The notes under the pieces were generated by a model. It saw only the letters and a list, made by a program, of their open reading frames with translations. It was not told the origin of the DNA and ran no database searches. Of a stretch of DNA of 64,000 bases, positions 36,301 to 43,680 are shown piece after piece (position 1 is the first letter of the stretch; each line of letters starts with the position of its first letter). This DNA comes from Pontibacter fetidus (lineage in GTDB: Bacteria; Bacteroidota; Bacteroidia; Cytophagales; Hymenobacteraceae). The stretch lies in assembly GCF_010119545.1 (NCBI RefSeq), contig NZ_JAAEAA010000003.1:186001-250000 (forward strand), read 5' to 3'. The position numbers and the translations under genes were made by a program.

Positions 36301-39300
36301 ACAGGGTACCACCAGCATCAACGTAAAAGTAGGCTCAGGATCAGGTACGATTTCGGTAAAAGCAAAAGGCCCGTGCGGCGAAGGCCCTGCGACAACACTT
36401 ACCGTACAACCTCAGGTAACTTTGCCTGCAACTCCTGCAACTATAACAGGCCCTGCAGAAGTGTGCAAGAGCCAAACCGGTTTAACTTATAGTGTGGCTC
36501 CTATAGCAGGTGTTACCACATATACCTGGGCAGTACCAACCGGCTGGACAATAACCGGAGGACAGGGCACTACAACTATAACGGTTACAGCAGGCACAAC
36601 AAACGGAAATGTAAGTGTAACCGCTACCAACGATTGCGGCACGAGCAACGCCCAGACCAAACCAGTAACTGTATCAACGGCAGTACCAGCTAACCCGGGC
36701 ACTATAAACGGAGTAGCAACGGCATGTTCAAACCAATCAAACTTAACTTATAGTATAGCTGCAGTTGCAGGTGCCACCTCCTACGAATGGACCGGCCCAG
36801 GCTGGACAATTGTAAGCGGCCAGGGCACGACAACTATAACCGTAGCAGCAGGCACAGCTAACACAACTATAACTGTAATCGCTAAAAATGCCTGCGGCAA
36901 TGCCAGCAGCAGCACCAAAGCAGTACAGATAACCAACACCCTTCCGGCAGCACCTACAGCTATAAAAGGAACACCTTATGGTTGCGCTACTCAGACAGCT
37001 ACCTATTCGATCGACCCGGTGGCGGGTGCGCAGGGCTATACCTGGGCAGTGCCGGCAGGCTGGTCTATTATAAGCGGCCAGGGCACAACAAGTATAACTG
37101 TAAAAGTAAGCTCAGAACCAGGCACCATATCAGTAAAAGCAAAAGGCGGTTGCGGCGACGGACCAGCTACTACGTTAAATGTGCAGCCACAGGTAACCTT
37201 GCCAACTGCACCAGCAACTATAACCGGTCCCGATGAGGTTTGTAAAGCACAGACTGATCTTACCTATAGTGTAGCAGCCATCACGGGCGTGACAAGCTAT
37301 ACCTGGTCGGTGCCAAGCGGCTGGGTAATTGTAAGCGGACAGGGTACTACTTCCATTAAAGTAAATGCAGGCACTACTAACGGGAACATCTCGGTAACAG
37401 CTACCAACGATTGCGGTACCAGTGCAGCCAAAACTATGGCCGTAAAAGTATCTACAGATATACCGGCCACTCCGGGAGCTATTACCGGTCCGGCTACTGT
37501 TTGCGGAGGCCAGGCAAGTATAACCTATAGCATTGCTGCCGTTCAGGGGGCAACATCCTATACCTGGAGCGCACCAGGCTGGACTATTGTTTCGGGGCAG
37601 GGCACTACAAGCATCACGGTAAATTCGGGCAACACCGGAACAACCATTTCGGTTATCGCGAAGAATGCCTGCGGCAACACAAGTGCTGCGCAGATAGCGG
37701 CAGTTGTAACACAATCGATTCCAGCCAAACCGGGAACTATAACCGGAACTACAGCTGCCTGCGTGGGCAAAGACCAAACTTATACTGTGCCGGTTGTAGC
37801 AGGCGCCACCAGCTATACCTGGGCTGTGCCAACCGGCTGGAGCATCGTATCGCAGAACAATAACAGCATTGTAGTAAAAACAGGAACAACAGCAGGCAAC
37901 ATCAGCGTAACAGCTACAAACGGTTGTGGTACCGGCCCTGCATCAACATTAGCAGTAAGCCCTATAACCGGAGCCATCTCTGGTATAACCGGCATAAGCG
38001 GCAATACTACTACGTGTACGACAGGCAATATAACCTTTACCGTACCAGCAGGCACAAACGTGTCGGGTTATAGTTGGGAAGTACCGGCTGGCTGGGCTAT
38101 TGTTTCGGGGCAGGGCACCACACAGGTAACCGTAAAGGCAGGTGCTACATCCGGAACTATAAAACTGACAGCCTCTAACGATTGCGGTGCTGTAACAGTA
38201 ACCAAACAGGTGGAGGTAAACACAACGGTACCGGCTACCCCGGGCGCTATAACCGGCAACGCAAGCGCCTGTTCGGGCAGCACACAAAAGTATAGCATTG
38301 CACCTGTAAGCGGCGCGGTAAGCTATACCTGGTCGGTGCCGCAGGGCTGGACTATAACAGCAGGGCAGGGAACGACAACGATTGATGTGAAGGCCGGAAC
38401 TACCACAGGCCAAGTTACAGTAACAGCCACCAACGATTGCGGAAGCAGCAGCTCATCATCAACTAAAACCATAACCATAACAAGCAGCGCACCTGTGGCA
38501 GGAAACATTGCCGGGCCAACTGCGCTTTGTAACACAACTACCGGACTGGTTTACAGCATAACACAGGTAAGTGGCGCAACAGCTTATACCTGGGCTGTGC
38601 CGCAAGGCTGGACTATTGTTTCTGGTCAGGGTACTACAAGCATCACTGTAAATGCCGGTGCCAATGGCGGGGAGATAAAAGTAGCTGCAGAAAATGCCTG
38701 CGGTAAAGGAGCTAACAGCGCATTGGCAGTAAGCACAGCTGCGCCACTGGCCGCACCGGGCCCGATAGCCGGTAACATGGATGCCTGCAGCTCGATACCA
38801 ACCACTATTTATAGTATAGATGCCGTGCCGGGCGCGACGGGCTATGCATGGGAAGTGCCGCTTGGCTGGACGCTGATAGCCGGACAGGGATCTACAACAA
38901 TAACGGTTGGCGTAACCAGCGCTCCGGGCACTATAAAAGTAAAAGCAGTAAACGCCTGTAGCCAGAGCACCTTTACCACACTAAATGTAAACCCGGTAGC
39001 AAACACACCATTAAAGCCGGCAACTATAACAGGTCCTAACGAAGCATGCATCGGGCGCAATGTGGTTTACAGCGTGGCTGCCATTCCGGAGGCCTCATCT
39101 TACACCTGGATAGTACCGGCAACCTGGCAGATCATAACGGGGCAGGGCACAAACCACATCACGGTTATGGCAGGTCCGTTGAGCGGTACAGTGGAGGTAA
39201 TGGCCAACAACGGTTGTGGCTCCAGTGCAACCACCAAAATTCAGGTACGGGCTGTAGAAATGGGCTCGATTGGTGAGATAAAAGACCTGAGCTCGCCATG

Positions 39301-39775
39301 CGATGGATTGAAATACATGGTGGACCCTGTAGTGGGAGCTACCTCATATACCTGGACGCTGCCGGACGGCTGGACTATAATTGCCGGCGAGGGGACCAAC
39401 ATTATTATGGTAAACGCCGGTAAATGGGACGGAACTATAAGTGTGGTAGCTGATAACGGAACCTGCGGCACAGTACCTTCAACTATAAAGTCAGACAAAT
39501 CGAAGGCCGAGACCCTGATCGAATTCCCGAATGTGTTCTCACCGAACAACGATGGCAACCACGATACCTGGGTTATCTCCAGCCTCGAAAGATTCCCGGA
39601 TAACGACATTACTATCCTGAACAGGTGGGGTACCGAAGTATTTAAAGCAAAATCATACAAAAATAACTGGACCGGTGATAACTTAGCGGAAGGCACTTAC
39701 TACTATGTAGCGCGCGTGAGGTTATGCGATGGCACCGACAGGACGCTTAAAGGTTACGTGATGATTGTAAGATAA
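33302..39775 (+). CDS. Giant DUF3494 (ice-binding-like) adhesin with 20 Ig-like repeats and T9SS type B tail
   Basis: 2157 residues. Signal peptide 1-24. Residues ~25-225 are a DUF3494/ice-binding-like beta-helix domain: SAAAFNLLASQKVINKG, VQGNVGVGTGAVISGF, FIFQVSKSLQVNANITI, NNVLWLVAEDAVIG and NIVANNNITL are all family-like. Residues ~230-345 are a DUF11 domain (YKIEARNLGPIDDEGV). About 350-2070 comprise 20 Ig/PKD-like repeats of ~86 residues with the pattern YTW-x-V-P-x-GW-x-IVSGQGTT-x-ITV ... NDCG. The last ~85 residues (FPNVFSPNNDGNHDTW ... NRWGTEVF) are a type B T9SS domain. Three supermodules of exactly 777 bp are repeated at 35405-37735. A PorP/SprF gene follows after 20 bases. Likely a long surface filament with an ice- or surface-binding tip. 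Confidence 0.9.
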   Translation: MGSLVKKLLLFTVVFFSVFASAMAQGLSLGSAAAFNLLASQKVINKGSTIVQGNVGVGTGAVISGFAAGSIKGQQHINDAVALNALSDLSAAYTTYFQRAATRVLPATIGNETFTAGVYKFNAAGTITGSVVLDANYDPNATFIFQVSKSLQVNANITIALINGAKVNNVLWLVAEDAVIGQGAYMKGNIVANNNITLQDDAAVLGRVMSIKNTVNLSNSILSLPTDLSIIKTKVADSPSQKYAVGDLVTYKIEARNLGPIDDEGVMIRDVLPAGLSYVSSTTTKTGTYYDPSFGLWIIDQLKVGEVQSLTITARATMAGYIVNTATIAGTTVDENLNNNKSDADLCVVLSDAGQIQGPVAACAGSTNTYNIKQIAGATYTWTVPSDWVITAGNRNSSEITVKVGNTSGSISVTVNNICGASPPSRLTVEVVQDVPPKPGPINGTLELCSGKATTYSIAPVAGAIGYHWTLPAGWTMVSDNGTSITVTTDGDATTKRLSVAAYNMCGDGQPSFLDVTPVLKVPNTPGAISGPSAVCATVATATYSIGKVANASSYTWTVPTGWTILSGQGTSTITVKPTAQAGDITVKAINDCGESTAQKLTVTPVENPPLAPDAIKGPDVVCASTAGNVYSIDAVPNAKGYNWSVPTGWTIVSGQNTPTITVTAGTGNGKITVVALNDCGSNGSSSKDVQVTSGPPAAPSAIKGTPYGCATQTATYTIDPVAGAQSYTWAVPAGWSIVSGQGTTTITVKVGSGAGTISVKAKGTCGEGPARTLNVQPQVTLPTAPAAITGPAEVCKSQTDLTYSVAAITGVTSYTWSVPTGWVIVSGQGTTIIKVTAGTTNGNISVTATNDCGTSSATTLPVKVSTEAPATPGPISGLATVCGNQAGVTYSIAAVAGATSYTWSVPGWTIVSGQGTTTITVNAATTNTTITVTAKNACGNTSSTTKPVQVTTAVPAAPTAIKGTPYGCTTQTATYTIDAVAGAESYTWAIPNGWTIVSGQGTTSINVKVGSGSGTISVKAKGPCGEGPATTLTVQPQVTLPATPATITGPAEVCKSQTGLTYSVAPIAGVTTYTWAVPTGWTITGGQGTTTITVTAGTTNGNVSVTATNDCGTSNAQTKPVTVSTAVPANPGTINGVATACSNQSNLTYSIAAVAGATSYEWTGPGWTIVSGQGTTTITVAAGTANTTITVIAKNACGNASSSTKAVQITNTLPAAPTAIKGTPYGCATQTATYSIDPVAGAQGYTWAVPAGWSIISGQGTTSITVKVSSEPGTISVKAKGGCGDGPATTLNVQPQVTLPTAPATITGPDEVCKAQTDLTYSVAAITGVTSYTWSVPSGWVIVSGQGTTSIKVNAGTTNGNISVTATNDCGTSAAKTMAVKVSTDIPATPGAITGPATVCGGQASITYSIAAVQGATSYTWSAPGWTIVSGQGTTSITVNSGNTGTTISVIAKNACGNTSAAQIAAVVTQSIPAKPGTITGTTAACVGKDQTYTVPVVAGATSYTWAVPTGWSIVSQNNNSIVVKTGTTAGNISVTATNGCGTGPASTLAVSPITGAISGITGISGNTTTCTTGNITFTVPAGTNVSGYSWEVPAGWAIVSGQGTTQVTVKAGATSGTIKLTASNDCGAVTVTKQVEVNTTVPATPGAITGNASACSGSTQKYSIAPVSGAVSYTWSVPQGWTITAGQGTTTIDVKAGTTTGQVTVTATNDCGSSSSSSTKTITITSSAPVAGNIAGPTALCNTTTGLVYSITQVSGATAYTWAVPQGWTIVSGQGTTSITVNAGANGGEIKVAAENACGKGANSALAVSTAAPLAAPGPIAGNMDACSSIPTTIYSIDAVPGATGYAWEVPLGWTLIAGQGSTTITVGVTSAPGTIKVKAVNACSQSTFTTLNVNPVANTPLKPATITGPNEACIGRNVVYSVAAIPEASSYTWIVPATWQIITGQGTNHITVMAGPLSGTVEVMANNGCGSSATTKIQVRAVEMGSIGEIKDLSSPCDGLKYMVDPVVGATSYTWTLPDGWTIIAGEGTNIIMVNAGKWDGTISVVADNGTCGTVPSTIKSDKSKAETLIEFPNVFSPNNDGNHDTWVISSLERFPDNDITILNRWGTEVFKAKSYKNNWTGDNLAEGTYYYVARVRLCDGTDRTLKGYVMIVR
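35405..37735 (+). repeat. Three tandem 777-bp supermodules inside the giant adhesin gene
   Basis: The codons for AIKGTPYGC begin at 35405, 36182 and 36959, exactly 777 bases apart; the third block ends at 37735. Each supermodule is three Ig-like units (about 86 residues each) in the same order: an AIKGTPYGC unit, an ITGPAEVCK/ITGPDEVCK unit and a VCGNQ/CSNQ-type unit with the shortened PGWTIVSGQGTT core. Confidence 0.88.
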
Positions 39776-39795
39776 ACAACACAGCCATATACCCA

Positions 39796-40755
39796 ATGAA
39801 AACAAAACTACCCTATTTACTTACCTTACTCGTTGCATTGGTTGTGCAGGAGGCCACCGCACAGCAGGCCCCGCAATACACCCAGTACATTTTTAACGAG
39901 CTGGTAATTAACCCGGGCTACTCAGGTAGTAAAGACATCGTAAACGTAAATGCTACTTACCGCACCCAATGGACCGGCCTCGAAGGAGCCCCTACCACGC
40001 AAACTATAAGTGTAGACGGCCCCGCTAAAGATGCACGCATAGGATGGGGAGCCCATCTGATAAACGATGTGGCCGGGGCGCAATCGCAGACCGGGGCTTA
40101 TGCCAACATAGCTATGCGCATTAATACCAGCCGCACCTCGCAGTTATCACTAGGCATAGCCGGTGGCATTTCGCAGTATACCCTGGATGGCACCAAATTC
40201 AGAAAAGGCGACGACACACCCGATACAGCGATCCCTGAAAACCGCGAATCGCAGATACTGCCAGATGCCAAGATTGGGATGTTCTTTAACACAGAGCGCT
40301 TTTATACAGGCTTATCTATTGCCAACCTGGTGCCTTTTAAGGATGACAAAACTATAATTGCGACACCGCGCCGGCATTACTTCCTCTCTTCGGGGTACAT
40401 GTTTGACCTGGGGCCATGGGTGCGCCTGAAACCTAGTTTCCTCTGGAAAGAAGACTTTAAAGGCCCTGCCAACCTGGACCTGAATGCTTTTTTGCTGCTT
40501 TATAACCGTGTATGGCTGGGGGGCTCTTACCGCACTGCTGTGCCCGTTTTTACGGATGTGAAAATGGATGATATAAAAAAGCGGAATGCCTGGGCAGCGC
40601 TGGTACAGGTATATGCGACACCTAAGTTCAGGATCGGTTATTCGTATGATGTAAGCCTTACAAAACTGCGCGATTATTCCTCGCATGAAGTATCTTTGGG
40701 CTATTCTTTCTTCAAAAAACAAAACGGCCGTACCATTACGCCGCGTAACTTATGA
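39796..40755 (+). CDS. PorP/SprF-type T9SS outer-membrane protein (copy 2)
   Basis: 319 residues with signal peptide (VVQEATAQQ). The mature N-terminus has APQYTQYIFNELVINPGYSG, the PorP/SprF signature also seen in copy 1 (QYSQYMLNNFILNPAITG); the overall identity with copy 1 is modest, so it is a diverged partner. It starts 20 bases after the giant adhesin and its TGA overlaps the ATG of the next gene (ATGATG at 40752), tying it to both neighbours in one operon. Likely the anchor for the giant adhesin. Confidence 0.93.
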   Translation: MKTKLPYLLTLLVALVVQEATAQQAPQYTQYIFNELVINPGYSGSKDIVNVNATYRTQWTGLEGAPTTQTISVDGPAKDARIGWGAHLINDVAGAQSQTGAYANIAMRINTSRTSQLSLGIAGGISQYTLDGTKFRKGDDTPDTAIPENRESQILPDAKIGMFFNTERFYTGLSIANLVPFKDDKTIIATPRRHYFLSSGYMFDLGPWVRLKPSFLWKEDFKGPANLDLNAFLLLYNRVWLGGSYRTAVPVFTDVKMDDIKKRNAWAALVQVYATPKFRIGYSYDVSLTKLRDYSSHEVSLGYSFFKKQNGRTITPRNL

Positions 40756-42752
40756 TGCACCCTTTTACCCTTAAAAACTGCCTGTCAGCTATCCTGTTAT
40801 GTGTTGTGTTGAGCTTCGCGTTTCAGGTAAAAGCACAGGATACCCAACAGGCCGATAAACACTTTAACGAGTTTGAATTCAGCCTGGCCCTGGACGAGTA
40901 CAAAGCCATACTTGACCAGGGAGAGCCGAGCTTAAATGTAGTGCAGCGCATTGCAGATATCTACCGCATCTTAAACAATAGCAAAGAGGCAGAGTTCTGG
41001 TACGCCCAGGTAATTACGTTTGCCGGCGCCGATCCGTCGGTTTACTATTTATATGCCGAGTCGGCGAAGCGAAACGGGAACTATGCCAAGGCAAAGCAAC
41101 TGTTTATGGAGTATAGCCGCCGCGTGCCGGGGCAGGCAGCGTTGGCGCAGCGCATGGCCGCCTCCTGCGATACGTCGATGAAGTGGATGCGCAACCCCAA
41201 GCCTTACCGAATAAAAAAAGTAAATAACCTGAACTCCAAAGGTGTTGATTTTAGCCCGTTTAAAGCAAAAGACGGTGTATACTTTGCCTCTGACCGCCTG
41301 GAAGGCAACACTAAGGAAAAAGTGGAGCAATACGCCTGGACGGGCAACGGCTACATCCAGATGTACTTTGCACCTGCCAAATCCGATACCTCGTGGGGCG
41401 CACCAGAAATATTGCCATCAGCTATAAACACACGTTACCACAACGGTCCGGGTGTATTTCACGAAAAAGATAAGGCGCTATACTTTACCCGAACCCACGC
41501 TGTACGCCGCGAAGTGAAAAAAAACAGCGACCCTACCAGCTGGTTCCAGGGTACGGAGGGCGGCACACACATAAACCGGCTTGGCATATATATAGCTGCT
41601 AAAAAGGGGAATAAATGGAAAAAGGTAAAAGCATTTAAGTATAACAAAACCGAAGAATACTCGATTGGCCACCCCGCCATAACCGAAGATGGCAACACCC
41701 TGTACTTTGTGTCGGATATGCCCGGCGGCTTTGGCGAAACTGATATATACTATAGCGAACGACAGCCAAACGGCGAATGGGGCCAGCCTATAAATGCAGG
41801 TAATAAAGTTAACACGGCCGGCCGCGAAAGTTTCCCGAGTTTAGGTGCTGATGGGGTGTTATACTTTTCGTCGGACGGGCACATGGGCATGGGCGGCCTG
41901 GACCTGTTTAAAGCGGTAGGTACACACAAAGCCTGGACCGGAGTTGAGAACCTGAAATACCCGTTCAATACCTCGCACGATGACCTAGGCTTTGAAATGG
42001 ACGCAAACGGCAAAACCGGCCTGATCTCGTCTGGCAGATTTTCGGAGGAGGGTTATGATGATATTTTGTCATTTGTAGAGAATCGCATCCCGTGCACTAT
42101 AACAGGTAAAACGATAGAGTATGTGGCGGATAGCCAGAATCGTGGAAAGAAGAAAGAGATGGCGGTTGGCAATGTAAGGCTTACGGTTACCGAAGTTGGC
42201 AGCGATGCCCGTCCTATTGAGGTGATCTCAAACGCTGATGGTACTTTTATGCTGCCGGTATATGGCGGAATGACCTATACCATTCGTGGTTCCAAACCAA
42301 ACTACCTGACACAAACTATAACTGTGCCAGCAGACTGCCGCAAAACCGAAGACTCAGTGCGAGTAGAGATGGTGTTTAACCGCGATACCCCTAACAAACC
42401 AATCGTGCTGGAAAATATCTACTACGACCTGGACAAGTACGATCTGACACCGCAGGCAGCTGCTGAGTTGGATAAACTGGTGCAGACTCTGAAAGATAAC
42501 CCACATATCCGCATAGAGCTTAGCTCGCATACCGATAGCCGACAGACCAACTACTATAACCAGATGTTGTCGGAACTGAGAGCCAAATCGGCGGTAGATT
42601 ACCTGGTAGCAAAAGGCATAGAGCGCAGCCGCGTAGAAGCCAAAGGCTACGGCGAAACCCAGCTGATAAACAAATGTGCAGATGGGGTATCGTGTTCAGA
42701 AGACATGCACCAGGAAAACCGCCGTACCGAATTTAAGATACTGGCACGCTAA
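40752..42752 (+). CDS. PorE-like protein: TPR, propeller, CRD and OmpA domains
   Basis: 666 residues. Signal peptide to about residue 28 (FQVKAQ). Residues ~30-130 have TPR-like helices (NEFEFSLALDEYKAIL). About 145-430 is a PD40-type propeller with repeats of the form SPFKAKDGVYFASDR, GHPAITEDGNTLYFVSDMPGG and SFPSLGADGVLYFSSDG. A carboxypeptidase-regulatory-like segment spans ~446-545, and an OmpA domain ~553-666 (NIYYDLDKYDLTPQA, SSHTDSRQTNYYNQ). This TPR/propeller/CRD/OmpA order matches PorE, the peptidoglycan anchor of the T9SS trans-envelope complex, but there is no lipobox. Start overlaps the stop of the PorP/SprF gene by 4 bases. Ends in a strong terminator. Confidence 0.86.
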   Translation: MMHPFTLKNCLSAILLCVVLSFAFQVKAQDTQQADKHFNEFEFSLALDEYKAILDQGEPSLNVVQRIADIYRILNNSKEAEFWYAQVITFAGADPSVYYLYAESAKRNGNYAKAKQLFMEYSRRVPGQAALAQRMAASCDTSMKWMRNPKPYRIKKVNNLNSKGVDFSPFKAKDGVYFASDRLEGNTKEKVEQYAWTGNGYIQMYFAPAKSDTSWGAPEILPSAINTRYHNGPGVFHEKDKALYFTRTHAVRREVKKNSDPTSWFQGTEGGTHINRLGIYIAAKKGNKWKKVKAFKYNKTEEYSIGHPAITEDGNTLYFVSDMPGGFGETDIYYSERQPNGEWGQPINAGNKVNTAGRESFPSLGADGVLYFSSDGHMGMGGLDLFKAVGTHKAWTGVENLKYPFNTSHDDLGFEMDANGKTGLISSGRFSEEGYDDILSFVENRIPCTITGKTIEYVADSQNRGKKKEMAVGNVRLTVTEVGSDARPIEVISNADGTFMLPVYGGMTYTIRGSKPNYLTQTITVPADCRKTEDSVRVEMVFNRDTPNKPIVLENIYYDLDKYDLTPQAAAELDKLVQTLKDNPHIRIELSSHTDSRQTNYYNQMLSELRAKSAVDYLVAKGIERSRVEAKGYGETQLINKCADGVSCSEDMHQENRRTEFKILAR

Positions 42753-42780
42753 GAAACTGACTTCAGTAGCATAAAAATAA

Positions 42781-42814
42781 AAAGAGCGGCACTATACCAG
42801 TGCCGCTCTTTTTA
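42781..42814. terminator. Bidirectional terminator
   Basis: 12-bp perfect stem AAAGAGCGGCAC/GTGCCGCTCTTT with a 7-base loop and T-runs in both directions; serves the PorE-like gene and the convergent dehydrogenase gene. Confidence 0.9.
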
Positions 42815-42834
42815 TTGAAACTATAGTTTATAGT

Positions 42835-43602
42835 TTACTGCGCCGACCAACCACCATCTATAGGCAACATAGCGCCGGTAAGCTGGCTGGCAGTATCTGT
42901 GGCCAAATACAAAGCCAAGTTGGCAATAGCATCTATCGTTACAAACTGCTTTACAGCCTGCTTTTTCAGCATTACTTTCTCTATCACCTCCGACTCCGAC
43001 ATTTGGTGGGCTTTGGCCTGGTCAGCTATCTGGGCTTCTACTAAAGGCGTACGTACATAACCAGGGCAGATAGCGTTGCAAGTAATGTTGTGCGGTGCAC
43101 CTTCCAGGGCCAGTACTTTTGTTAAGCCGGCAATGCCGTGCTTGGCTGTTACGTAAGCAATTTTATACTCTGACGCACGCAAGGCATGCGCCGATGCTAT
43201 GTTGATGATACGGCCAAAACCTCGGGACTTCATACCAGGCCATACTGCCTTAGCCGCATGAAATGACGCCGACATGTTAACTGATATTATCGCATCCCAT
43301 TTGTCTTCCGGAAACTCATCTACAGGTGCCACATACTGTATGCCTGCATTGTTGACAAGGATATCTACCTGGCCAAGTTCCTGCTCGGCTAAGCTTACCA
43401 TTTCGCGTATCTGCTCCGGCTTCATCAGGTTGGCAGGGGAGTGTAGTACCTTAACGCTGTGCTCGGCAGCCAGTTCTTTTGCTATTTCAGGCCCGTTTGG
43501 CTCGAGGCCGTTAAGTAACAGGTTGTAGCCTTTTGCTGCAAAAGCCCGGGCAATGCCTAAGCCAATGCCGCTGGTGCCTCCGGTTATCAAAACATTTTTC
43601 AT
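42835..43602 (-). CDS. D-3-hydroxybutyrate dehydrogenase (SDR family)
   Basis: 255 residues. NAD-binding GGTSGIGLGIA at the N-terminus, NNAGIQ at about residue 88, catalytic Ser in IASAHALRAS with YVTAK (Tyr and Lys four apart) and PGYVRTPLVEAQI. The run PHNITCNAICPGYVRTPL is typical of the 3-hydroxybutyrate dehydrogenase branch, which interconverts 3-hydroxybutyrate and acetoacetate. Its start is 78 bases from the TonB-receptor gene end, with a terminator between them on the same strand. Assignment to this enzyme rather than another SDR is probable. Confidence 0.85.
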   Translation of the reverse strand: MKNVLITGGTSGIGLGIARAFAAKGYNLLLNGLEPNGPEIAKELAAEHSVKVLHSPANLMKPEQIREMVSLAEQELGQVDILVNNAGIQYVAPVDEFPEDKWDAIISVNMSASFHAAKAVWPGMKSRGFGRIINIASAHALRASEYKIAYVTAKHGIAGLTKVLALEGAPHNITCNAICPGYVRTPLVEAQIADQAKAHQMSESEVIEKVMLKKQAVKQFVTIDAIANLALYLATDTASQLTGAMLPIDGGWSAQ

Positions 43603-43624
43603 ATGCTGGTAATCTATAGTTGGT

Positions 43625-43659
43625 GTAAAAAACCAGAGCGCCCTATAAGAGCGCTCTGG
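43625..43659 (-). terminator. Terminator of the TonB receptor gene
   Basis: On the minus strand a 9-bp stem CCAGAGCGC/GCGCTCTGG with a 9-base loop, followed by TTTTTTA. Confidence 0.82.
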
Positions 43660-43680
43660 ACAAATCTAACTTTAACTGAT

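Noticed and set aside
35405-37735. Repeated units considered as a CRISPR array
   Set aside because: The repeats are 777-bp coding blocks in one long open frame, not short direct repeats with unique spacers; no cas genes are present.
37175-37777. Long minus-strand frames inside the giant adhesin gene
   Set aside because: These are antisense shadows of the repeated Gly/Thr/Ser codons; their Cys/Arg-rich or Val/Pro-rich compositions repeat with the sense repeats.
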